Source: a virus. Taken from it: DNA of 50,422 nt. The stretch lies in IMG/VR virus record IMGVR_UViG_3300021437_000027, positions 1 through 50,422 of that record. One strand, written 5' to 3'. The position numbers and the translations under genes were made by a program. The notes below the pieces were generated by a model. That model did not search any database. It was not told the origin of the DNA and worked only from the letters and a program-made list of their open reading frames with translations. Positions 42,319-49,572 of this stretch are shown one piece after another. Position 1 is the stretch's first letter, and each line of letters opens with the position of its first letter.

Positions 42319-42791
42319 CCCTTGACCAATGGGCCGCCGACTGGCGTGTCCCCCCCGCCGCACTGGTTGATCTGCGCAAGCGCCTGGGGTGCGAGCCGCC
42401 GCCCCCGCCGCCGGATGCTCGCGGCCGCAGTGAGGCGTGGGCGCAGAGTGCTGTCCGCATTGAGGCGGGGGCCAAGGGCATCCGACTGTGGCGCAACAAT
42501 GTGGGCGCGCTGCTCGACCAGCGCGGCGTGCCGGTGCGCTACGGGCTGGCCAACGACAACAAGGCCCTCAACGCGCGCCTGAAGTCCGCCGACTTGGTGG
42601 GAATAAAGCCGCTGCTCATCACCCAGGCCCATGTGGGCGCCACGGTGGGCCAGTTCATTTGCCGCGAGATGAAGGCCCCTGGCTGGCACTACCGCGGCGA
42701 CGAGCACGAGCGGGCGCAACTGGCCTGGGCCAAGCTGGTGGTATCGCTGGGTGGCGATGCGGGGTTTGCTACGGGCAGGGGGTCGCTGTGA
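42315..42791 (+). CDS. VRR-NUC-type nuclease
   Basis: ATG 42315 overlaps the methyltransferase stop. The 158-aa protein's second half (GIRLWRNNVGALLDQRGVPVRYGLAND, LKSADLVGIKPLLI, GQFICREMKAPGW, AQLAWAKLVVSLGG) matches the VRR-NUC fold of PD-(D/E)XK nucleases with the catalytic D and E-x-K present. Relatives cut branched DNA or help in replication fork repair. It is linked by overlaps to both neighbours. Confidence 0.82.
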   Translation: MTLDQWAADWRVPPAALVDLRKRLGCEPPPPPPDARGRSEAWAQSAVRIEAGAKGIRLWRNNVGALLDQRGVPVRYGLANDNKALNARLKSADLVGIKPLLITQAHVGATVGQFICREMKAPGWHYRGDEHERAQLAWAKLVVSLGGDAGFATGRGSL

Positions 42792-43618
42792 ATTGGGCAC
42801 CACCAGACCCTTGGGAAGTTCCGTTTGACCGCCTTGCGCTGGAGCACATTGTGGTCGTGTCGTTCGGTGGGGGACTGAACAGCACCGCCCTTCTGGTGCG
42901 GTGGGCGATGGGCGGATTCCCACCGCCCCACAAGATCATATTTGCGGACACGGGGGGGGAGAGGCCGGAAACCTACACGCATGTTCGTCGGTTCGACCTG
43001 TGGCTGCGCGTGTTCGGTTTTCCCCCCATCGAAGTCACTCGCAAAGGTGGACGCCCCGAGACTTTGGAGGACTATTGCATTCGGATTGGGATGCTCCCGT
43101 CCATCGCCTACGGACGAAAGGGGTGCAGTCACAAGTTCAAGATCGAGCCCCAGGAACGAGACACCAATCGCTGGCCGCCGGCTCGCACGATCTGGAAGTA
43201 CGGTAGCAAAGTGGTCAAGATAATTGGCTACGGAGCGGAGGAACAGAAGCGCATCAGCAGGGCGAAACTTGAGGATGAGAAATATTTCTATCGGTTTCCG
43301 CTGGACGAGTGGGGGATGCGGCGAGAGGACTGTGTGCGTGAGGTTCAGTCGGTCGGGCTTCCCATGCCTCCTAAATCCTCCTGTTTCTTTTGCCCCTCAA
43401 GCACCAAACCTGAAATCCGCAACTTGGCCCCGGAACTGCAAACTCGGGCTATCCGCATCGAGGACGCCGCGAAGCTATCCGGCCGCTCAAGAACCTCTAA
43501 AGGTCTCGGCAGGCGGTTTGCGTGGCGTGACTTTCTAGCGGGGGAGGAAGTCCCCGAGGCCCCTGTCGTCGCGGGGTGCATGTTTTGTGTAGACGACTCT
43601 GAGGCACCGGCAAAATGA
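42788..43618 (+). CDS. PP-loop ATPase related to PAPS reductase/DndC
   Basis: GTG 42788 overlaps the previous stop (GTGA). The 276-aa protein has the PP-loop SFGGGLNSTALL (compare SGG-x-DS), then FADTGGERPETY and KGCSHKFKIEP, as in PAPS reductase-like proteins. CFFC and CMFC pairs in the C-terminal half may bind iron-sulphur or zinc. Base composition is visibly lower in GC than its neighbours in parts (near 43230-43400), suggesting recent transfer. Phage members may modify DNA or nucleotides; the true substrate is unknown. Confidence 0.78.
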   Translation: MNWAPPDPWEVPFDRLALEHIVVVSFGGGLNSTALLVRWAMGGFPPPHKIIFADTGGERPETYTHVRRFDLWLRVFGFPPIEVTRKGGRPETLEDYCIRIGMLPSIAYGRKGCSHKFKIEPQERDTNRWPPARTIWKYGSKVVKIIGYGAEEQKRISRAKLEDEKYFYRFPLDEWGMRREDCVREVQSVGLPMPPKSSCFFCPSSTKPEIRNLAPELQTRAIRIEDAAKLSGRSRTSKGLGRRFAWRDFLAGEEVPEAPVVAGCMFCVDDSEAPAK

Positions 43619-43854
43619 CGCTCACCTTTGGCAGCGCGTGTAGTGGAATAGAGGCCGCGTCCGTGGCCTTCACGCCCCTCGGCTGGCGGGCCGCGGTGGA
43701 CTGCCCCGACGACCCTCGCTATCGGGCGCTCGGTAATTCTTGGGCGGTGCCCTGCGTAGCCTGGATCGGAGCGCGTCTGTACGCTCATCTCTACAGACTA
43801 AATTCTGCCATTGACGCGACCGTCAATAGCGACCACACTGTGGGCGTCGTGTAG
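43615..43854 (+). pseudogene. Internally deleted DNA cytosine-5 methyltransferase
   Basis: The 79-aa reading frame joins the first about 27 residues of a phage Dcm-type enzyme (FGSACSGIEAASVAFTPLGWR, motif I, given here in part as SACSGIEAASVAF) directly to its last about 40 residues (CPDDPRYRALGNSWAVPCVAWIGARL, motif X region, in part RYRALGNSWAVPC). Motifs IV (PC), VI, VIII and the target recognition domain are absent. Normal enzymes of this type have over 200 residues between these parts. The frame is open and ATGA-coupled to the gene before, but it cannot be a working methyltransferase. Its 3' end contains an early operator. Confidence 0.85.
43810..43839 (+). promoter_or_regulatory. Operator-embedded promoter upstream of the TetR-like gene
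   Basis: ATTGAC-GCGACC-GTCAAT (43810-43827) has perfect outer hexamers. TTGACG, a 17-base spacer and CACACT (43834-43839) form the promoter. It lies inside the end of the truncated methyltransferase frame and about 110 bases upstream of the TetR-like start, so the regulator probably controls its own gene. Confidence 0.65.
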
Positions 43855-43946
43855 CTATTCAGGTGCTACCACTAACCGCAACTAACGTCAACCCCCGGCC
43901 CGAGTAATAGACTATGAGCACTCTCAACAAACCCACGGAGTCCGTA

Positions 43947-44261
43947 ATGGCCACCACCCGGCTGCGCCTCGACCCCAAGGTGCGCAAGGCTGCTCTACTC
44001 AAGGTCTCCCTCGATCTGGCGGCAAAACACGGCATCCACCACATTACTCGGGACATGATCGCTCTGGCTGGGGATGTGAGCCCCGGCCTGGTCTCGCAGT
44101 ATTTGGGCACGATGGATGCCCTTCGAAAGCTGGTGATGCGCGAAGCCGTCAAGCAACAGGTGGTGCCTGTTGTCGCCCAGGGGATTGCTAACCGGGACAG
44201 GGCGACTCTCAAGGTGTCCGACGAGTTGAAGCAGAAGGCGCTCGCTTATCTGGCCCGCTGA
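43947..44261 (+). CDS. Short TetR-like DNA-binding regulator
   Basis: ATG 43947 has a GGAG seven bases upstream; an earlier ATG at 43914 lacks one. The 104-aa protein has a TetR-type HTH: AALLKVSLDLAAKHGIHHIT (helix 1), RDMIALAGDVSPGLVSQYLG (helices 2-3, recognition helix) and TMDALRKLVMREAV (helix 4). The usual TetR ligand-binding domain is reduced to about 40 residues. It lies just after one of the early operators. It is the best candidate for the repressor of the operator set, a role inferred from position and fold. Confidence 0.72.
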   Translation: MATTRLRLDPKVRKAALLKVSLDLAAKHGIHHITRDMIALAGDVSPGLVSQYLGTMDALRKLVMREAVKQQVVPVVAQGIANRDRATLKVSDELKQKALAYLAR

Positions 44262-44264
44262 CCT

Positions 44265-46928
44265 GTGGCCGCCATCGTCAAAGGGCTGGCAGCCCTGGCT
44301 GCCCACCCGAATTTCATCCTCGTCAAGTTGGTGCCCAGCCGCACCAAGCCGGGCAAGCTGGACAAGTTCCCGTGTGACTGGCGCTCGGGTCAGGTGGTGG
44401 ACGCCCACAACCCCGCCATCTGGATGCCGTGGGAGCAGGCGAGTGCACTGCTGCCGGCCTGGGGCACCGGCTACTGCCTGGGCTGGGTCATCACACCGGC
44501 CACGGGTATCTGGTGCCTGGATGTGGACAACTGCGTCACGCCAGAAGATCAGTGGTCGGAGACCGCCAAGCAGTTGTTTGGCCTGCTGCCGCGCGCCGCC
44601 GCTGAGTTGAGCCTGAGCCGGAAGGGACTGCACTTTTGGGGCTCAGGCCCTGTACCGCCGCATGCCAAGAAATGCGTGCCCTTGGGCCTGGAGCTATACA
44701 CCGAGCTTCGCTTTATTGCGTTGACGTGCGAGGTTCTGCAGGGTGACGCGAGCGCCGACCACACTGCTGAGATTGCCAGCCTGGTCGCCTCGTGCTTTCC
44801 GCTCAGGAATGGGCCCGGGGTGGACGCCCCTGACACCGGGCCCGCAGCGGACTGGCGTGGGCCCACGGATGACGAGGAACTGCTGCGGCGGGCTCTACGT
44901 TCTGGCGGCGCGGCTGCAGCCTTCGGCGGCAAGGCCAGTTTTGCCGACCTGTGGACGGCCAATGCGCCCGCCCTGGCCCGGTGCTACCCCGACAGCGGCG
45001 AGCGGCCCTATGACGCCTCCAGCGCCGACGCGGCTCTGGCCCAGCATCTGGCCTTCTGGACCGGCCGAGATGCCGCCCGCGTCGAGCGCCTGATGAGACG
45101 TAGCGCCCTGGTGCGCGACAAGTGGGACCGTGAGGACTACATGGTGCGGACGGTCAGCGGCGCGTGCAGCCGGCAGGTGCAGGTGCTGCAGGATGACCCT
45201 GTGGTGGCCCCCACCGGTGCCATCGAGGCCCTGACCCCGCTCACCAATGACGCCCTGGCCTCGCAGTGGCTCGCGCATGCGCGGGGCCTGGACAAGGCCG
45301 GTGCCGAGGCGCTGGTGCAGTTCGTCGGGCACCGCCTGGGCACACCCACCCCGGCACTGCGCGCACAGGTCAAGGCGATCCATGACGCCGAGCAGGCCGC
45401 CGCCAGTCAGGTAGCGGTGGCAGAGGCGGCGGGCGAGCGGGCGCTGATCTTGGTGCGCCCGGACGCGCCGCATGTGGTCGCTCTGGAAATCGAATCCGCC
45501 ATCCTGACCAAGGCCGAGCCTGGCCGGTTCCTGCTCTATGGCGGCGTGCCCTCGCAGATCGTCGTGCAGCCTTTACCCCAGGGAATGCCCGGCAGCACAC
45601 CGGTGACGCAGATAGAGCCGCTGGGCTACTCGGACCTGCTCAAGGTGGCGGCGAGCACCAGCGCCTGCTACAAGCCACGCAAGGGTGGCGCCCCGGAGAT
45701 GGTGGAGCACCCAAAGGCGGCGCTGGACATTTTGCTGCACCAAAAGTCGGGGGGAAATGCCCCTGCCGTCATGGGTGTGGTCACCCACCCTCTGGTGCGC
45801 CTGGATGGCAGCATCCTCAGCACGGGCGGGTTCGACGCCACCACGGGGCTGTTTGCCACGGCATCGGCGGCCACACCTTGCCGGGCCTACTCGCGTGACG
45901 AGGCTATGGCCGCCGGCCAGCGCCTGGCCGCCAACTGCCTGCCTGGGTTCCGGTTTGAGTCTGAGCAGGATAGGTCGGCCGCGCTGTCCGTTTTCCTCAT
46001 GACAATGGTGCGCAAGGTGCTGGATACCGCCCCCGCGCTTGCCGCCCTGGCGCACGATCAAGCCAGTGGAAAAACTACACTCGCCCGTGCCATCCACATC
46101 GTGGCCACGGGGCGCGACATGCCGGTGAGCAATCTGCCCATGCGTGACAGCGACGAGGGTGAAAAGCTCATCTCCGCGGTGCTCTCGCGCAACCCCGAGA
46201 TGGTCTGCTTCGACAACATCCCCGAGGGCTATGTGGTGCGCAGCAAGACCCTCACCCAGGCCCTGACCTCATCGGTGTTTGAGGCCCGCATATTGGGGGT
46301 GTCGCAGACCTTCAAGTGCCAAACCAACGTGCTCATCGCCATCACCGGCAACAATCTGACCTTCGCGGCCGATGAGCAATCACGGTTCTTGCCGGTGCAC
46401 CTGACACGCCACGGCGGTGATGGTCCGCCGGATGTGCTGCGCTACTTCATGGCGGCGCGCGAACAGATCATCAAGGACGTGATCGGTGTGATTGCCGGCT
46501 ACGTGCAGCATTGCGGCGGGGTGCTGGGCAAAGGCTCGCGCTTCTCACAGTGGGACCGGCTGGTCAGATACCCAATGATCTGGCTGGGTTTTTCCGATCC
46601 GGCTGCAAGTTTTGAGGAAAACGTAGCGCAGTCAGACGACAACCAGGCGCTGCACCAGTTGATGCAGGCCCTGTCGGGCATGTACCAGGGACGGGAGTTC
46701 ACCACCGCGAATCTGGCCACCGCTGCGGCTGCAGGTGTGGGCGCTGAGGGCCCACTGCTGCGCCAGGCGCTGCACATGCTGGGCGTTGATCGGCTGGACA
46801 ACTCGCGCCAGATCGCGCACCGGCTGGGCGCCATCATCAAGAAGCCCGTGGCTGGCATGACGATTGAGCGCCTACCCTTCAACCCGGCAATGGGGCCGCA
46901 GTTCCGTTTGAACCGGGCGACTTCTTGA
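44265..46928 (+). CDS. Primase-polymerase/helicase fusion
   Basis: The 887-aa protein starts at GTG 44265, 4 bases after the regulator. The N-terminal domain has the PrimPol-like metal motif CLDVDNC (about 84-90) and LSRKGLHFWGSG (about 117-128), similar to NrS-1-type and other archaeo-eukaryotic primase-polymerases. A long linker region leads to a C-terminal helicase domain with Walker A AHDQASGKTTLA, an acidic strand VCFDNIPEG and a sensor-like TGNNL. It should unwind and prime DNA for the phage polymerase. Confidence 0.82.
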   Translation: MAAIVKGLAALAAHPNFILVKLVPSRTKPGKLDKFPCDWRSGQVVDAHNPAIWMPWEQASALLPAWGTGYCLGWVITPATGIWCLDVDNCVTPEDQWSETAKQLFGLLPRAAAELSLSRKGLHFWGSGPVPPHAKKCVPLGLELYTELRFIALTCEVLQGDASADHTAEIASLVASCFPLRNGPGVDAPDTGPAADWRGPTDDEELLRRALRSGGAAAAFGGKASFADLWTANAPALARCYPDSGERPYDASSADAALAQHLAFWTGRDAARVERLMRRSALVRDKWDREDYMVRTVSGACSRQVQVLQDDPVVAPTGAIEALTPLTNDALASQWLAHARGLDKAGAEALVQFVGHRLGTPTPALRAQVKAIHDAEQAAASQVAVAEAAGERALILVRPDAPHVVALEIESAILTKAEPGRFLLYGGVPSQIVVQPLPQGMPGSTPVTQIEPLGYSDLLKVAASTSACYKPRKGGAPEMVEHPKAALDILLHQKSGGNAPAVMGVVTHPLVRLDGSILSTGGFDATTGLFATASAATPCRAYSRDEAMAAGQRLAANCLPGFRFESEQDRSAALSVFLMTMVRKVLDTAPALAALAHDQASGKTTLARAIHIVATGRDMPVSNLPMRDSDEGEKLISAVLSRNPEMVCFDNIPEGYVVRSKTLTQALTSSVFEARILGVSQTFKCQTNVLIAITGNNLTFAADEQSRFLPVHLTRHGGDGPPDVLRYFMAAREQIIKDVIGVIAGYVQHCGGVLGKGSRFSQWDRLVRYPMIWLGFSDPAASFEENVAQSDDNQALHQLMQALSGMYQGREFTTANLATAAAAGVGAEGPLLRQALHMLGVDRLDNSRQIAHRLGAIIKKPVAGMTIERLPFNPAMGPQFRLNRATS

Positions 46929-46934
46929 TCCGGC

Positions 46935-47183
46935 TCAGAGTTTGGCGTGGCGCAGAGGAACGCCCGCTTGCGCCGCTGCCAGGCAGGCCAGGCCCTCGCG
47001 CACCAGGCGCTGCTGCACCTGCGGGGCATTGTGGGGGCCGTGCTTTTGCGCCAGGGCGTCAAGCACCCCGGGCGGGGCGTCCACGCGGCCGGTGATGGTC
47101 ACGGTAAACCCGCTTTCGTGGCGAGCTACTGCACCCTCGACCGACCACAGGGCCTGCCATTTGTAGTGGCGGCTGTTGGCCAT
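46935..47183 (-). CDS. Hypothetical protein, 82 aa
   Basis: ATG 47183 directly follows the stop of the gene upstream (TGAATG overlap). The protein has a beta-rich N-terminal half (KWQALWSVEGAVARHESGFTVTITGRV) and a helical C-terminal half (QVQQRLVREGLACLAAAQ). It converges on the primase gene, 6 bases apart. Function unknown; coupling to neighbours supports a real gene. Confidence 0.6.
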   Translation of the reverse strand: MANSRHYKWQALWSVEGAVARHESGFTVTITGRVDAPPGVLDALAQKHGPHNAPQVQQRLVREGLACLAAAQAGVPLRHAKL

Positions 47184-47381
47184 TCAGGGCGCCTCTCGGG
47201 CCAGTTGATCGGCCAGCGCCACCAGGGTCTCGATGGCGTCATAGGGGGCGGCCATTCGCAGGGCAATGTCTCCCGCCGCGTCTCGCCGTTCCAGCGCGCC
47301 GGGTGGGAACGCGGCAGTCCAAAGAATCCCCACCTCTCTGAAGCACTCGCCCGGTATTGACAGGTTAGGCCGCTCGCTCAC
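47184..47381 (-). CDS. Hypothetical protein, 65 aa
   Basis: The gene starts at GTG 47381 in a GTGA overlap with the gene before it and ends at the start of the next. The short product (ILWTAAFPPGALERRDAAGDIALRM, given in part as GILWTAAFPPGALERRDAAG, then DAIETLVALADQLAREAP) is mainly helical. No family is recognised. Confidence 0.55.
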   Translation of the reverse strand: MSERPNLSIPGECFREVGILWTAAFPPGALERRDAAGDIALRMAAPYDAIETLVALADQLAREAP

Positions 47382-47551
47382 TGCGACGGTTCTTTGATGC
47401 GCCGGATTGCGGCTTCTACTGCCGCCGTCCCGACGCGGGCAGCCTTCTCAACCACGTCCTGATAGGTTCGCATGCTCAGGCGTGCGGCGCGCTTCAGTTC
47501 GGGCGGCAACGCAGGCCGCCCGGCCTTCTTTGGTTCGGGCGGATTGTTCAT
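47378..47551 (-). CDS. Small basic protein, 57 aa, possible DNA-binding
   Basis: ATG 47551 overlaps the previous stop (ATGA) and the stop overlaps the next start (GTGA). The product begins NNPPEPKKAGRPALPPELKR, an AT-hook-like GRP segment, then LSMRTYQDVVEKAARVGTAAVEAAIRRI, here read as two helices. The layout recalls the small basic ribbon-helix-helix-like protein near 4.5 kb. It is too short for standard length cut-offs but well supported by its overlaps. Confidence 0.62.
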   Translation of the reverse strand: MNNPPEPKKAGRPALPPELKRAARLSMRTYQDVVEKAARVGTAAVEAAIRRIKEPSQ

Positions 47552-47823
47552 GACCAGCGCACAGTCTTGCGGCCACGGGTTGCAGTAGCCACCGTCAGCA
47601 GGTCAGGGATGCTGTCATCGTCACTGCTGACAACGATGGCCACGTCGCAAACGCCGTCCTCTGAATCGCGCGCCCACATTTGCGCGACTTCTGCCGCCGC
47701 CTTGCGCGCTTCGGCCTTGTTCTTGAACTCGCCGTTGTTCATCGCCTCGAAAAGCTCTCCGCCTGCAAAATTCACGGTGCGACCGCCTTGACCGAGGTTA
47801 CCGAGGGTGTAGGTCTTGCTCAT
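47548..47823 (-). CDS. Hypothetical protein, 91 aa
   Basis: ATG 47823 follows GGAGAG. The acidic protein has an N-terminal beta segment (YTLGNLGQGGRTVNFAGGEL), a helix (EARKAAAEVAQMWARDSED) and a final strand region (CDVAIVVSSDDDSIPDLLTV). It heads a four-gene leftward operon of short genes with its own non-operator promoter. Function unknown. Confidence 0.65.
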   Translation of the reverse strand: MSKTYTLGNLGQGGRTVNFAGGELFEAMNNGEFKNKAEARKAAAEVAQMWARDSEDGVCDVAIVVSSDDDSIPDLLTVATATRGRKTVRWS

Positions 47824-47868
47824 GTTCGTCTCTCCAGTTGCTGGTCAGCACCGCGCTGCCCATGAACA

Positions 47869-47921
47869 TTAATGTACGCCATACAGCATCGGTATTGCAA
47901 GCCTTTTATGTGCGCCACAAA
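47869..47921 (-). promoter_or_regulatory. Promoter with a second type of operator repeat
   Basis: On the minus strand TTGCAA (47895-47900), an 18-base spacer and TACATT (47871-47876) form a promoter for the gene at 47823. Two direct repeats, TTAATGTACGCCATACA (47869-47885) and TTTATGTGCGCCACAAA (47905-47921), flank it 36 bases apart. One copy covers the -10. The main early operator is absent here, so another regulator is likely. Confidence 0.5.
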
Positions 47922-48109
47922 TGTAAAGTTTCACGCTTTGGGGATGCCTCAGTGAGGGTGAGGCTGCAGTGGTGGCCCGCCATGACCGCCACGCGGGCCT
48001 CGCAGTAGCCATCGGGTTCGCCCCGTGGTCGCCACGAGGGGCGGTGAGGTGCCTGGGTCAGACGCAGGCTGCCGTAGACGCGGGAGAGGGCGGTTAGAGG
48101 TGCGCCCAT
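47906..48109 (-). CDS. Hypothetical protein, 67 aa
   Basis: ATG 48109 lies 2 bases after the stop of a 33-aa gene. The protein (GAPLTALSRVYGSLRLTQAP, later EARVAVMAGHHCSLTLTEAS) is short, probably beta-rich, with a basic middle. No strong ribosome site is visible, so translation may depend on the gene upstream. No family is recognised. Confidence 0.5.
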   Translation of the reverse strand: MGAPLTALSRVYGSLRLTQAPHRPSWRPRGEPDGYCEARVAVMAGHHCSLTLTEASPKRETLHLWRT

Positions 48110-48111
48110 GT

Positions 48112-48213
48112 TCAGACCCACCAGAGGGGGTCATACCCTTCCGAATAGCCGATGAAACAGGCATTGCGGAACCACGGGTTGAAGTCGCTCATTTTCTGAT
48201 CGTCAATGAACAT
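48112..48213 (-). CDS. Micro-protein, 33 aa
   Basis: ATG 48213 is preceded by GGGGAG eight bases upstream. The 33-aa product (MFIDDQKMSDFNPWFRNACF, ending in GYSEGYDPLWWV) is rich in aromatic residues and has non-random composition for this genome. It lies between two leftward genes with 5-base and 2-base gaps. Ribosome site, spacing and composition support a real micro-gene; function unknown. Confidence 0.6.
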   Translation of the reverse strand: MFIDDQKMSDFNPWFRNACFIGYSEGYDPLWWV

Positions 48214-48218
48214 GGCGC

Positions 48219-49019
48219 TTACTCCCCAAGTGCGGTGCGCAGGGCCAGCGAGTGGTCGAGCAGTTCGCCCAGCGCGGGCTCGCTGCCGTCCAAATTCTCG
48301 GCGCGGATTTCCCGCAGGTAGGCGTCGAGGTCGTTGAGCATTGCCAGCACCTCGCCGTGCGACTGCTGCATGGCAGTGAAGGTGGGCAACCCAACATCCT
48401 GCAGGTAGGCGTCTGCGTTGGCCACGGCCTCGTCGCGGGCGCTAGGTTCCTCCAGCACTTCGCCCACAGGAATGGCCGGGGCGTCAGCAGTGATGGTGCC
48501 GCCCATCACTGCCATGTTCGTTGGCCACTTGTCGCCAGAATAGACCGAGGTGCTATTGCCCTCGCCGTCAATTACGAACAGGGCGAAACGGGGAGCGTTA
48601 GCCGGCTCCCGCGCCTCGGCCAGCGGGTGCTGAATCCACATGCGCAATGTACGGTCCGGGCTCTCAAAGCGGGGGCAGGCGTCGTTGCCTTCGGACACGT
48701 CGCACCATCCCGCGTCCAGTAGTTCGTGGGCCTCGGCCATATGGGGGAAATTGAAGTGCTCCACGATGTAGCGCGGCAGGCGCTCGTTGGGAGCATGCAC
48801 GCCCGCCTCGATAGCGTGGATCCCGGCCGCGTGGCAGCACTCACTCATGAAGTCGATGAGGTGCTGGCGCAGATCGTCGCTGTCGCTCAGATCGGGGTCA
48901 GTCGCGTCGAACTCACCGACGAGGGATTCGTACAAGGCCACAAGGGTGGCGTGGTCGGGGGCCGCGTAGATTTCGGCCACATCGCGCTGGAAGTGGGGGA
49001 GGGAAGGGTTCAGGGACAT
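48219..49019 (-). CDS. Acidic hypothetical protein, 266 aa
   Basis: ATG 49019 has a GGAGAA six bases upstream and an operator-type promoter about 50 bases upstream. The protein is acidic and mostly helical (LVALYESLVGEFDATDPD, DLRQHLIDFMSECCHAAGIHAIEAG), with a central strand region (PRFALFVIDGEGNSTSVYSG) and a coiled-coil-like C-terminus (LAMLNDLDAYLREIRAENL). No catalytic motif is recognised. Acidic, early, operator-controlled genes of this kind could be host-takeover or DNA-mimic proteins, which is speculation. Confidence 0.65.
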   Translation of the reverse strand: MSLNPSLPHFQRDVAEIYAAPDHATLVALYESLVGEFDATDPDLSDSDDLRQHLIDFMSECCHAAGIHAIEAGVHAPNERLPRYIVEHFNFPHMAEAHELLDAGWCDVSEGNDACPRFESPDRTLRMWIQHPLAEAREPANAPRFALFVIDGEGNSTSVYSGDKWPTNMAVMGGTITADAPAIPVGEVLEEPSARDEAVANADAYLQDVGLPTFTAMQQSHGEVLAMLNDLDAYLREIRAENLDGSEPALGELLDHSLALRTALGE

Positions 49020-49063
49020 GCTGGTTCTCCGTAGAGCACCCCCGGGCTGGGGGCATGCGTTGC

Positions 49064-49094
49064 ATTGTGCATCGTTATTGACGCAACCGTCAAT
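49064..49094 (-). promoter_or_regulatory. Operator-embedded promoter of the 266-aa gene
   Basis: ATTGAC-GCAACC-GTCAAT (49077-49094) has perfect outer hexamers. On the minus strand TTGACG, an 18-base spacer and CACAAT form the promoter. It lies in the gap between the stop at 49098 and the start at 49019. Confidence 0.65.
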
Positions 49095-49097
49095 AAC

Positions 49098-49505
49098 CTA
49101 TCGCTGCGTGGGGTCATCGGCCAGGAGTGTGGCCAGGGCCTGCAGGGGGACGAGTCGGTCACGGGGGGTCACGAATGCCCATATGAGCCCCCGCCCGTCA
49201 GGCATGATGCCCACCGCCCGGCCGGGTGAGCCGGCCACTTCGCCCAGGACTTTGGCCCCCTCATCCGTGGCGTAGACCTCCAGCGTGGTCATTCGGTCAC
49301 GCAAATTGGCCGCCAGAGCAACGGCCCGGGTGTGGATGTCGGCCAATTTGTGGCGGTTCAGCACCCAGGTTACCCGGGGCCAGAGACGACAGGCGGTCAT
49401 TTGTTGGCTAGGAAACACCCGCCCTTGCTTGCCGAGGAGGGCGTCCATCTCGGCGACGTAGGGGGGTGGGACGCTCAGGGTCAGGGGTCGTGTGCTGTGT
49501 GTCAT
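49098..49505 (-). CDS. Hypothetical protein, 135 aa
   Basis: ATG 49505 gives a 135-aa protein (THSTRPLTLSVPPPYVAEMD at the start; RMTTLEVYATDEGAKVLGEV; GIMPDGRGLIWAFVTPRDRL). It looks alpha/beta with no known signature. On the minus strand TTGTCA, 17 bases and CTACAT lie just 7 bases before the ATG, so the mRNA may be leaderless. Its upstream region is the G-rich inverted repeat. Confidence 0.55.
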   Translation of the reverse strand: MTHSTRPLTLSVPPPYVAEMDALLGKQGRVFPSQQMTACRLWPRVTWVLNRHKLADIHTRAVALAANLRDRMTTLEVYATDEGAKVLGEVAGSPGRAVGIMPDGRGLIWAFVTPRDRLVPLQALATLLADDPTQR

Positions 49506-49572
49506 GGGGGCAATGTAGGGGACTATGTGCGCTGTTGACAACAGGTGCAAATAACAGATGAAGTGAGCGGCA

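Noticed and set aside
41227-43854. Methyltransferase, nuclease, PP-loop and methyltransferase remnant considered as a restriction-modification or Dnd defence island
   Set aside because: No restriction endonuclease or further Dnd genes are visible, and the VRR-NUC protein is typical of phage recombination modules; only a DNA-modification hypothesis is kept.
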